Positions 1 through 7,322 of a stretch of DNA of 64,000 bases are shown one piece after another; the first letter of the stretch is position 1, and the number at the start of each line of letters is the position of its first letter. The notes beneath the pieces are model-generated. The model saw only the letters and a program-made list of their open reading frames with translations, was not told the origin of the DNA and did no database searches. Origin of the DNA: Mycolicibacterium sp. CH28 (GTDB lineage: Bacteria > Actinomycetota > Actinomycetes > Mycobacteriales > Mycobacteriaceae); contig NZ_SRLQ01000018.1 in NCBI RefSeq assembly GCF_004745805.1, forward strand, positions 62,001-126,000, read 5' to 3'. Both the position numbers and the translations under genes were made by a program.

Positions 1-774
1 CGTCACCAGGTTGTACAGCGGCGCGCCCCAGCCGTGCAGGCCGGCCGAGGCGGGTGCGTACGCGGTGTGGATGGCAATCGCCGCAGGCGAGACCTTGCCG
101 GTGTCGGGATCGTAGTCACAGACCGGATCACCCACGTCGCAGACGCTGATCGTGCGGGCCCCGACCTCCGGGGGCAGCGGCGAGGTGTTGGTCGAGGCCA
201 GGAACGAGTGCTCCTGGGCAACACCCTCGCCGAGACCCTGGCTGACCGCCGTCGATCCCAACTTGATCGTCGTATCGACCGGCAACCGGTCGCCGTCGGC
301 GATCAGCAATGCGGCGGCCAGGTGGGGATCATCGGCGAGGTCGTACAGATTGCGGTGTACGACCATCGCGCCCTGGGAATAGCCGGCCAGGATCACCTTG
401 CTGTCGGGGCAGCGCTGGGTGAACGCCTTGTACTGCTTGGCGGTCGCGTCGGTGCCATCTCCGACGCTGCCGAGGAAGTCCAGCCAACCGCTGAGTCCGC
501 CCGCCAACGGCACCGGTGCGGCGGGATACTGCACCGCTTCGGCGTCCACGGTTCTACCGTCGGCGCTGAGTTGGGCCTTCAACTGCTGGTAGGACTGGTA
601 AACCACCGGCCCCATACCGCCGTTGGCGATCAGTCCGGCGCCGTCACGTTGTCCGGATCCGGCCGCGCCGATCCAGTGAAAATCGGCGCAGCCCCCGTCT
701 GCCGCGGCGGTCCCGGTGGCCAGGCCGGCCAATCCGATCCCTGCGGCGAGTACGGCCGCTCCCACACGGTGCAT
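1..774 (-). CDS. Secreted cutinase-family esterase (3' end outside window)
   Basis: Serine esterase of the cutinase family, exported and expected to cleave lipid or polyester bonds outside the cell. The frame is open for 258 codons and runs off the left edge without a stop, so only the last few residues are missing. The ATG at 774 has GGAGGAA about 10 nt upstream. Residues 1-25 form a signal peptide. The catalytic triad is visible: Ser133 in GYSQG, the Asp in CDVGDPVCDY flanked by its two cysteines, and the His in IHTAYA. Family assignment is secure; substrate (cutin, triglyceride, phospholipid) cannot be read from sequence. It is encoded 58 bp downstream of the monooxygenase on the same strand and could be co-transcribed. 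Confidence 0.93.
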   Translation of the reverse strand, partial: MHRVGAAVLAAGIGLAGLATGTAAADGGCADFHWIGAAGSGQRDGAGLIANGGMGPVVYQSYQQLKAQLSADGRTVDAEAVQYPAAPVPLAGGLSGWLDFLGSVGDGTDATAKQYKAFTQRCPDSKVILAGYSQGAMVVHRNLYDLADDPHLAAALLIADGDRLPVDTTIKLGSTAVSQGLGEGVAQEHSFLASTNTSPLPPEVGARTISVCDVGDPVCDYDPDTGKVSPAAIAIHTAYAPASAGLHGWGAPLYNLVT

Positions 775-832
775 GACGATGGTGTTCCTCCAAGGTTGTC
801 ACCAGGTAGATCGTTTCGACCGCCGTCGGCCG

Positions 833-2326
833 TTACGCCGGCACGGCGGGCGACCCGAACCAGGTGGTGAGCGCGTCGGCGAGGCCGATGCCGGATCGGC
901 CGACACCCACCCAGGCGACGTGACCGTCGGGGCGGATGAGCACCGCGCTCGGGGCGGCCACCGTCCCGATCACCGGAAGGTCGCACGGTCCGTCAAAGCC
1001 CGCTTGCACCAGACGAATTCGACCACCCCAACCGGCGATGTCGAGGTCGCCCGGCTCGCCGAGGGTGAGTAGCACCGGTCGGGCCTGGTGCAGCAGGTCG
1101 AAGATCCGCGTCGGACCGTCGGTGGTGTCCAGGACGAGATCGGGGATGCGCCGCCCCAGCAGCGGGTGCCCGTCACCGAGGTCATAGCGGATATCCAGAC
1201 CGGACATTCTGGCCGCCAATCGTTTACGTGGCTCGTCCATGCCGAGCAGCTCTGCTACGACGCCGTGCAGCTCCGTCGTACGGTCATCGGTGCGCAGCAG
1301 TGCGACCTGCGCCATCGTGGCCCGCAGGACGCGCGCAGCGACCGGGTGGCGTTCGCCGTGGTAGGTGTCCAGCAGGCTGTCGGGCGACACCCCCTCGATC
1401 ACCTGGGCCAGCTTCCAGCCCAGGTTCACCGCGTCCTGCACGCCGGTATTGAGTCCCTGCCCGCCTGCCGGATGGTGGATGTGTGCGGCATCGCCGGCCA
1501 GCAGGACGCGCCGGTCCCGGTAGGTCTGCGCCTGCCGCGTCACATCGGTGAACCGGGCGATCGAGGTGGGACTGTGAATTCCGAAGTCCTTGCCGTACAC
1601 CATGTGCAGCGCCTCGCTCAGGTCACGCAGCTTCGGTTCGCCGGCTGCGGGGCTGAGCGTCCGCTCGGTCACCATGACTCGTACCGGTTCGCCGTCCCTT
1701 TCCCTGTTGACGCCATGGATGCCGATGGCGTCGCGCCGGATTCCCCAATCGGGTTCGTCGGCGAGTTCAACCTGGGCGAGCAGGTAGCTCGTCGTCGGGT
1801 CCCATCCGGGGAACTCGATGCCCGCCGCCTTGCGGATCCGGCTGCGTCCACCGTCGCACCCGACGAGGTATTGCGCGCGAAGCGACCGGTCGCCGGACAA
1901 TTCGATATCGACGCCCGCGTGGTCCTGGACGAAGCCGGTCACCTCCGTCCCGCGTTGGATCGGCACCCCCAACTCGGTGACCCACTCGGCCAGAATACGT
2001 TCGATCTCGTTCTGCCACAGCGCCAGACCGTATGGGTGTGGAGTCGGGAAATCACTGATGTCCAAGCGAATCTGGGCGAAGCCGGTGACTTGCATGGGCC
2101 GCCCGGCGGCGAGGAAGCGATCGGCGATCCCGCGCTGATCAAGCACTTCGATGGTCCGGGAATGCAGACCGCCGGCCCGCTGACCAAGCACGTCCTGACT
2201 GGTCCGCCGCTCGACGATGGCGGCGTCGACCCCGGCCAGCGCCAGCTCACCGGCAAGCATCAGTCCCGTCGGCCCTCCCCCCGCGATCAGCACCGCGTGG
2301 TCGCCCGTGTCGTGTAATTGACGCAT
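833..2326 (-). CDS. FAD-dependent aromatic monooxygenase (PHBH / rifampicin-monooxygenase-like)
   Basis: Class A flavin monooxygenase, expected to hydroxylate an aromatic substrate with NAD(P)H and O2. The 497-residue product has the N-terminal FAD motif GGGPTG at about residues 16-21, the DG motif (LVGCDGGRSRIRKAAG) and the GD motif (LLAGDAAHIHHPAGGQGLN). The C-terminal ~100 residues resemble the thioredoxin-like tail of the PheA/TfdB/MhpA group. ATG at 2326 is preferred because GGGGG lies 7 nt upstream; the in-frame ATG at 2332 leaves no room for a ribosome site. It is divergent from the MarR gene with an inverted repeat between them, which suggests MarR control and a detoxification or catabolic role. 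Similarity to rifampicin monooxygenases is noted by eye but the substrate is unknown. Confidence 0.88.
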   Translation of the reverse strand: MRQLHDTGDHAVLIAGGGPTGLMLAGELALAGVDAAIVERRTSQDVLGQRAGGLHSRTIEVLDQRGIADRFLAAGRPMQVTGFAQIRLDISDFPTPHPYGLALWQNEIERILAEWVTELGVPIQRGTEVTGFVQDHAGVDIELSGDRSLRAQYLVGCDGGRSRIRKAAGIEFPGWDPTTSYLLAQVELADEPDWGIRRDAIGIHGVNRERDGEPVRVMVTERTLSPAAGEPKLRDLSEALHMVYGKDFGIHSPTSIARFTDVTRQAQTYRDRRVLLAGDAAHIHHPAGGQGLNTGVQDAVNLGWKLAQVIEGVSPDSLLDTYHGERHPVAARVLRATMAQVALLRTDDRTTELHGVVAELLGMDEPRKRLAARMSGLDIRYDLGDGHPLLGRRIPDLVLDTTDGPTRIFDLLHQARPVLLTLGEPGDLDIAGWGGRIRLVQAGFDGPCDLPVIGTVAAPSAVLIRPDGHVAWVGVGRSGIGLADALTTWFGSPAVPA

Positions 2327-2496
2327 CCGCATACCCCCAGGTTCGGCGAGTTTCCGCTTCGGCCAGCGATTTTGCGATACGACAGGGGTCTTGCCGCAAG
2401 CCCCCCAGTGCGCTATACGTTGAAAGTGGCGGGAACTGACTCCCTCCGCCGCCTCCCAGATCATCGGCCGGCATGACCGCGCGTCCGCAAATTAGA

Positions 2497-2516
2497 CAGT
2501 TCAAACTGAACAGTTT
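2497..2516. promoter_or_regulatory. Candidate MarR operator (overlapping inverted repeats)
   Basis: CAGTTCAAACTGAACAGTTT contains two overlapping inverted repeats: CAGTT-ca-AACTG (2497-2508) and AAACTG-aa-CAGTTT (2503-2516), both with perfect arms. It lies between the divergent monooxygenase and MarR starts and ends 11 bp before the MarR ATG. MarR proteins typically bind such palindromes, so autoregulation plus control of the monooxygenase is inferred. Confidence 0.65.
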
Positions 2517-2527
2517 CGGCTGTGCAT

Positions 2528-2995
2528 ATGGGGACGGTAGACGAGCCGTCAGTACAGGCCGCCAGAGACCTGCGGGTGGTGGTCGGCAGATTGCGCCGCC
2601 GACTGCGTGAGGTTGCCACCGCCGACGACCTCACTCCACCACAGACATCGGTGCTGATCCGGCTGTTCAAGAACGGCCCGGCCTCGACCAGTGAGCTGGC
2701 TGGCGCGGAACGGGTTCGGCCACAGTCGATGGCGGCCACCGTGGCCGGACTGGACCGACACGGACTGATCCAGCGGCTACCCGACCCCCATGACGGCCGC
2801 CGACAACTCATCACGCTGACCACCCTCGGCCGGCGACGCGCTGAAAGTGACCGCAAGGTGCGCGAGGAGTGGTTGGTGCAGGCCATGCAAGACCGCTACA
2901 CCGAGCGTGAACGCCGCGTGATCAACGAGGCTCTGGCGCTGCTCGGGCGACTCGCCGAAAGGCGAAAGGCGAAAGGCGAAAGGCGAAGAATCACA
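2528..2995 (+). CDS. MarR-family regulator, now reading in frame into the next gene
   Basis: Winged-helix MarR regulator. Visible are the helix-turn-helix region (LTPPQTSVLIRLFKNGPAST, then SELAGAERVRPQSMAATVAG) and the wing with DPHDGRRQL. A GTG at 2522 is an alternative start; no clear Shine-Dalgarno is seen, so the transcript may be nearly leaderless. The C-terminus ends in a heptamer repeat (RLAERRKAKGERRR). There is no stop before the neighbouring ATG at 2996: the frame continues to 3550 through the broken LLM gene. In the +1 frame a TGA at 2997-2999 overlaps that ATG (ATGA), the usual coupled arrangement, and loss of one 7-bp repeat unit would restore it. The protein is therefore probably made with a long abnormal tail, or the gene is inactivated. 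Confidence 0.8.
2954..2987 (+). repeat. Heptanucleotide tandem array (GCGAAAG) at the 3' end of marR
   Basis: Three perfect copies of GCGAAAG at 2962-2968, 2969-2975 and 2976-2982, flanked by an imperfect copy (2954-2961) and a partial copy (2983-2987). A 7-bp unit changes the reading frame with every copy gained or lost. Removing one unit would put the MarR frame onto the TGA at 2997-2999. Confidence 0.9.
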
Positions 2996-3708
2996 ATGAA
3001 CTTAGGTGTGCACTACGTCGATTTCCTGCCCGGCGAGCCTGGTCGGCTCGGACCCATGTTGGTCGCGGCCGCCGAGGACGGCGGGGTGGAAGTACTTACC
3101 CTGGCCGACCACTTCTTCCAGATGGAGAATCTGGGCAACGCCACCGACCCGTTCCTGGAGGGCTACACCTCGCTGGGCTATCTGGCCGGCGTGACCGAGA
3201 GCATCACGCCCTCGGCATTCCCTACCCCCCGCTGCGCGAGCGCTTCGAGATGCTGGAGGAGACGCTGCAGATCTGCCTGCAGATGTGGAGTGACAACGAC
3301 GGGCCTTACGAGGGCAAGCACTTTCAGCTCGCCGAAACCATCTGCCAGCCGCAGCCGGTGCGCCGTCCGCCGATCCCGCTCGGCGGCGAAGGCGAGAAGA
3401 AGACCCTGCGTCTGGTGGCACAGTACGCCGACGCCTGGCACAGCTCGACTCCACTCGACGGGCTGCCGCACAAACTCGACGTGCTGCGGGGACACTGCGA
3501 CGCGGCGGGGCGCGACTTCAGTGAAATACGGCTCACTACAGCATATTTAGATGATCCGTTCGCCGACGTCGATGCCTATCTCCGGGTCCTTGATCGCTAC
3601 TCGGAGCTGGGCGTCGACCTGATCACCACCGCACCGATGCCCGGTAACCCCGACCCGCAGGGTTGGGTCGAGCGACTGGGCGACGAGGTGATCTCCCGGC
3701 TCCATTAG
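2996..3708 (+). pseudogene. LLM-class (F420-type) oxidoreductase, internal deletion and frameshift
   Basis: Remnant of a luciferase-like flavin/F420-dependent oxidoreductase. The N-terminal part (MNLGVHYVDFLPGEPGRLG ... FFQMENLGNATDPFLEGYTSLGYLAGVTESIT) is in one frame up to about 3208. The C-terminal part (GIPYPPLRERFEMLEETLQ ... LGDEVISRLH) resumes in another frame at about 3214 and ends at the TAG at 3708. From knowledge of the family, roughly 50 residues that should lie between GVTE(R)IT and the GIPYPPL motif (the segment with the HPGLLAK and LSGGR elements) are missing, so deletion of about 140-150 bp with a frame change is inferred. Both ends remain well conserved, which indicates a recent lesion. 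The gene would have been coupled to MarR. Confidence 0.85.
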
Positions 3709-3736
3709 GACCGGTGCCATGCGTGCGCAGGCACCG

Positions 3737-4579
3737 TCACAGGACAGCGTCGGCCAGCCGGTCGACCTGGTCGATCGAGGAGACAGCAGGGTGGAATAGC
3801 AGCCGGCCGAAGCCGAGATCCCGATACGCTTTGACCGCAGCCCGGGCATCCTCGGCGGTGCACACCATGTCATCAACGTTGAGTTTCGCGTAGTCCGGTT
3901 TGAATCCGTAGTAGCGGGCGAGGTTGTCGCGACCGGACTCCACGATCTCATCGGAACCGAGCGCGAAGTTCACCGACGCATGAATCTGCGGACTTCCAGA
4001 ACGCCCGGCCGCTTGCCAACCCGCCCGGATCCGGTCGGCGAACGCCGATTGCGTCGGGAAGTCGCGCACCGCGCCGGCCACCCAGCCGTCGCCGAGGGTG
4101 GTGGCACGCCGGATGGTGGCCGGTGAGCGACCGCCGAAGAGCAACGGAATGTCAACCGGCGCCGGGCACAGCGCGGGCTCGCCGCGCCACACCCCTCGCA
4201 TGACGGCGATCTGCTCATCCAAGACCCGGCCGCGGCCCGCGAAGTCCACTCCGACCGCGGTGTAGTCGTCGGGCCGCGACCCCACACCGATGCCGATGGG
4301 GAGCCGGTCGCCCACGCAGGCCGCCAGGCTCGCCAAGTGTTTGGCCAGCACAAGGGGGTGATACAGCGGCGCCAGAAGAACATTGGTGACCAGCCCAAGC
4401 GCTGTGGTGGCGCCCGCAGCGACGGTCAGTGCGACGACAGAGTCGAGGCTCGGGTACACCAGCCGATCAATGGTGGTCACGTACTCGAACCCCCGGTCCT
4501 CGGCCCGCTGTGCCCACGGCGCTATCACCGTGCCCGCTACACCGGCGATGTGACTGGGCAATCCGATGCCGATCTCCAT
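3737..4579 (-). CDS. LLM-class flavin/F420-dependent oxidoreductase
   Basis: Luciferase-like TIM-barrel oxidoreductase, 280 residues, intact. Family features are the start MEIGIGLPSH, LGLVTNVLLAPLYHPLVLAK, and LPIGIGVGSRPDDYTAVGVDF, followed by the helix beginning GRGRVLDEQIAVMR and the LLFGGRSPATIRRA loop. The ATG at 4579 has GAGGAG at a good distance and gives the standard N-terminus; the frame is open further upstream but that extension has no family similarity. It is convergent with the broken LLM gene and divergent from the Lrp-type regulator. Cofactor (F420 or FMN) and substrate cannot be assigned; mycobacteria have many such paralogues. Confidence 0.88.
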   Translation of the reverse strand: MEIGIGLPSHIAGVAGTVIAPWAQRAEDRGFEYVTTIDRLVYPSLDSVVALTVAAGATTALGLVTNVLLAPLYHPLVLAKHLASLAACVGDRLPIGIGVGSRPDDYTAVGVDFAGRGRVLDEQIAVMRGVWRGEPALCPAPVDIPLLFGGRSPATIRRATTLGDGWVAGAVRDFPTQSAFADRIRAGWQAAGRSGSPQIHASVNFALGSDEIVESGRDNLARYYGFKPDYAKLNVDDMVCTAEDARAAVKAYRDLGFGRLLFHPAVSSIDQVDRLADAVL

Positions 4580-4624
4580 GGCACTTCTCCTCGCGTCGTC
4601 GAGGCACCAGCATCGGTCGCCGGC

Positions 4625-4673
4625 GGGCACCGTGCCCACTCATTCTCCGTATCGCGTCGTGAATCGGCACGAC
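4625..4673. promoter_or_regulatory. Two palindromes between the LLM and Lrp genes
   Basis: GGGCAC-C-GTGCCC (4625-4637) and GTCGTG-aatcgg-CACGAC (4656-4673) both have perfect 6-bp arms and lie in the 121-bp divergent region. Lrp/AsnC regulators commonly bind palindromes near their own gene, so either is a candidate operator. No clear -35/-10 pair was recognised. Confidence 0.45.
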
Positions 4674-4700
4674 TGCGGTTCCATACGTAGTGTTTTCATC

Positions 4701-5687
4701 ATGTTGTCGCGGCTGAACGGCGAGATTCTGCACGCACTCCAGCTGTCCCCGCGGGTGCCGTTTCGCCGGGTCGGCGAGGTCATCGGCGTGCCCGAGCAGA
4801 CTGTCGCCCGCCGGTACCGAAAGATGCGCCGCGACGGCGCGCTGCGCGTGGTGGGGTTGGTCAATCCGCGGGTGTACGGCGAAAGCCAATGGATCCTGCG
4901 CGTTCACACCAAACCCGACGACCTGCCGAGGGTGGCCGATGCCTTGGCTCGCCGACCTGAGGTCACACATGCGAACGTGCTGTCGGGGTGGACGGAGCTG
5001 ATGTGCGTCGTGCGAGCCCCGCTCAACGCCAGCGGCGACGGACTTCTGCACCGCCTGCCGCGGACGTCCTCGGTTCTGGCAGTGGATGTCGAGCTGGTCC
5101 TGCACGTCTTCGGCGATCCCGCCGACGCGGTGTGGACGGGCTACGGCCCTGCGCTCGACGCCCACCAGGTGGCCGCGCTGCAGGCCGCGAGGCCCGCGGC
5201 AGTGGGTGACCCCGTTCCTCCTCGCGACGATGACCGGCTGCTCTTGGACGCCCTCGCCGAAGACGGCCGTGTGGCCCACACACAACTGGCCGAGCTCACC
5301 GGGTGGTCCCCGGCTCGGGTGACGCGGCGCATCACGGCATTGGAATCATCGGCCACCTTGACCTACGACGTCGACGTGCTGCCGGAGAAGCTCGGCTTTC
5401 CGGTCCACGCCGTGGTGTTGCTCAAGGCGGCGCCGCGCCACGTCCAGCGAGTCGGCCAACAGCTGGTCGGCCACGCCGAAATCGCGTCGGTGGTGGCCAT
5501 CAGCGGCCACAACAACCTCATGGCCGTCGTGATCGTTCCGGACGTCGATCAGCTCTACCGCTACGTCACCGAACAGCTGGGCGCCGTCGATCACATCGAG
5601 AGTTACGACGTCAGGGTCCGCACCACCCGGCTCAAACAGGCTGGGTCTCTGGTCTCACGCGGACGTCTCATCACCGCAGACCGCTGA
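4701..5687 (+). CDS. Double-length Lrp/AsnC-family regulator
   Basis: 328-residue regulator made of two Lrp/AsnC units. The first begins MLSRLNGEILHALQLSPRVPFRRVGEVIGV, with HTH QTVARRYRKMRRDG followed by an RAM-like sensing domain. The second begins DDRLLLDALAEDGRVAHTQLAELTG, with HTH PARVTRRITALESSATL, followed by another RAM domain ending near YDVRVRTTRLKQAGSLV. Ordinary Lrp proteins are about 150 residues with one unit; such tandem forms are known in actinobacteria. The start is the ATG at 4701; longer in-frame starts overlap the divergent gene. The divergent LLM oxidoreductase is the most likely target in addition to itself. The ligand is probably a small amino-acid-like compound, by family analogy only. 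Confidence 0.87.
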   Translation: MLSRLNGEILHALQLSPRVPFRRVGEVIGVPEQTVARRYRKMRRDGALRVVGLVNPRVYGESQWILRVHTKPDDLPRVADALARRPEVTHANVLSGWTELMCVVRAPLNASGDGLLHRLPRTSSVLAVDVELVLHVFGDPADAVWTGYGPALDAHQVAALQAARPAAVGDPVPPRDDDRLLLDALAEDGRVAHTQLAELTGWSPARVTRRITALESSATLTYDVDVLPEKLGFPVHAVVLLKAAPRHVQRVGQQLVGHAEIASVVAISGHNNLMAVVIVPDVDQLYRYVTEQLGAVDHIESYDVRVRTTRLKQAGSLVSRGRLITADR

Positions 5688-5695
5688 CACGGGGT

Positions 5696-7207
5696 CTACC
5701 CGCCGGGCGCCGTCACCAGATCACGCGCGCGCAGCGCCAGCCACAGTTCGGCGGTGTGCGCGGTGGTCGCCAGGTTGCGGCCGGTGATCTCCTCGATCCG
5801 GCGCAACCGGTAGGCGACCGTCTGGCGATGGACACCGACCGCGTCGGCCGTCGACTTCCACGACTTGTCCAGCCGCAGAAACGTATCCAGTGTGTCGGTC
5901 AGATCGGTGCCGTGCGCCGCATCGTAGGCAAGCAACTCACCGAGCACGCGATCGACCACAAGCTGGGCTTCGTCGGCGTCGCGCAGCACCGACAGCAACG
6001 TCGCGTCGGCGTATCGACTCACATGATCGGCGGCGTTCTGGGCATCTCGCACAGCCCAATTCGCCTCACGCACCGCGGCGGGCGCCCGGCTCGCCGACAC
6101 CAGGGGATCACTGATCCCGAACAATGCCTCCGGACCCAACCGGCGCTGCAGAACCGCTATCGTCTGCGGAGTGGACGGCACCAACGCATAGAGCAGACCG
6201 GCCCGGCGCAGCAGCAGGTTCGGGATGCGGTGACGGTCCAGGCTCAGGTGCAGGTGCCGCTCACCCGCGGTGCTCCCGCCGTGGATGGCGACCAGCACCG
6301 CCCGTTCCGGCGGAAGCCCAGCCTCGTGGAGCTGCCGGGACAGCTCATGCTCACCGAGCCGCAGATCGAGCAGGTTGGCCAGTGACTCCGCACCAAGCCG
6401 GCGGCGGTGCTCACGACGGATATCCTGCTGTACCAGGAGCACCGCAGCGGCGGTGGCGACATGCTGGAGCAGCACCAGATCCGGTGGGGCAGAACGGAAA
6501 TCGTAGGTCACCAAGACAGTGGGATCCTCGTCGGGAACTTCGACGATCTGCCCCCGCACACCTTCGGCATCCAGATGCAGCACACCTGGCAGCACGCCGC
6601 CGCGCTCGGCGATCAGGCTCACGACCCCGCGCCGCAGACCCTCCGGGGGTGCACTGCTGCCGTCGAGCACCGGAAGTCCGGTGTCGGCGTCGAGGAGAAC
6701 CAGCCGGCAGCGCAGTTCCCGGGACAACTGGTCCAGGATCCCGCCCCGCCCGGATCGCAGCACCGACCGCTGGATCAGCGTGTAGACCCGTTCGGTCATC
6801 GCTAGGCGGCGACCCTCGTCGGACAGGTTCGCTTCGGCGACCGCGCGTCCGATCGCGGCGAAGCCCGCCGAGAATGGGGCGATCACAATCGGCAGGCCCA
6901 GCTCGTCGGCCGCGTCGGTGGCCACCGAATGCAGCTCCGGGGTGTCGGGGTCCATCCCCAGGATCAGTCCCGCCGTGCCGTGATCGGCCAGTCCCCGCAA
7001 CAACGCCAGTTGTCCGTCGGCGTCCGGCGGGAGGGTCCGGCCGTTCTTCATCAGCAGCTCGCCGCCGGTCATCCACTCCCATGGGGTGTCGAGATCGGAC
7101 GCCTGCGCCCACGTGACCTGGCGGTTTACCCCTTTACCGCCGGCGCGGAGTTTGAGCCGCAGGTGTGGCATCTCGACGAGATCCAAGACAGTGGGGCCCA
7201 TGGGCAA
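5696..7207 (-). CDS. PucR-family transcriptional regulator
   Basis: 503-residue regulator of the PucR type. The N-terminal PucR domain (VLDLVEMPHLRLKLRAGG ... DTPWEWMTGGELLMKNG) is followed by a GGDEF-related middle region and a C-terminal HTH_30 (DLTDTLDTFLRLDKSWKSTA, then HRQTVAYRLRRIEEITGRNL). PucR proteins control catabolism of purines and other nitrogen compounds. It is divergent from the permease at 7323 that opens a five-gene run, so it is the obvious regulator of that run. A 15-bp palindrome lies between the two starts. The start at 7207 (MPMGPTVLDL) has an in-frame ATG two codons later and either may be used. Confidence 0.9.
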   Translation of the reverse strand: MPMGPTVLDLVEMPHLRLKLRAGGKGVNRQVTWAQASDLDTPWEWMTGGELLMKNGRTLPPDADGQLALLRGLADHGTAGLILGMDPDTPELHSVATDAADELGLPIVIAPFSAGFAAIGRAVAEANLSDEGRRLAMTERVYTLIQRSVLRSGRGGILDQLSRELRCRLVLLDADTGLPVLDGSSAPPEGLRRGVVSLIAERGGVLPGVLHLDAEGVRGQIVEVPDEDPTVLVTYDFRSAPPDLVLLQHVATAAAVLLVQQDIRREHRRRLGAESLANLLDLRLGEHELSRQLHEAGLPPERAVLVAIHGGSTAGERHLHLSLDRHRIPNLLLRRAGLLYALVPSTPQTIAVLQRRLGPEALFGISDPLVSASRAPAAVREANWAVRDAQNAADHVSRYADATLLSVLRDADEAQLVVDRVLGELLAYDAAHGTDLTDTLDTFLRLDKSWKSTADAVGVHRQTVAYRLRRIEEITGRNLATTAHTAELWLALRARDLVTAPGG

Positions 7208-7249
7208 CGCTCCGACCTGTACTGCAGGCTAGTAATTGAACTGGAATTC

Positions 7250-7264
7250 ATACTAGATGAGTAT
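7250..7264. promoter_or_regulatory. Candidate PucR operator
   Basis: ATACT-agatg-AGTAT is a perfect 5-bp inverted repeat with a 5-bp spacer in the 115-bp divergent region between the pucR-like gene and the permease. The surrounding DNA is the most AT-rich of this neighbourhood and holds a TTGAAC (7236-7241) that could serve as a -35 for the permease. The function is inferred from position. Confidence 0.4.
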
Positions 7265-7322
7265 TCACGGGCTGGGGGTGCCGCAGGATAGTCATCCCTC
7301 AACGACAAGCTGAGGAGTCCGC

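Noticed and set aside
34..870. 278-codon plus-strand frame at the left edge
   Set aside because: Antisense to the cutinase, which has a signal peptide and complete catalytic triad; the plus frame is an arginine/glycine-rich shadow.
1088..2317. 409-codon plus-strand frame
   Set aside because: Lies opposite the FAD monooxygenase, whose motifs are clear; typical high-GC antisense frame.
5303..6385. 360-codon plus-strand frame
   Set aside because: Mostly antisense to the PucR regulator; composition is Arg/Gln-rich without family motifs.
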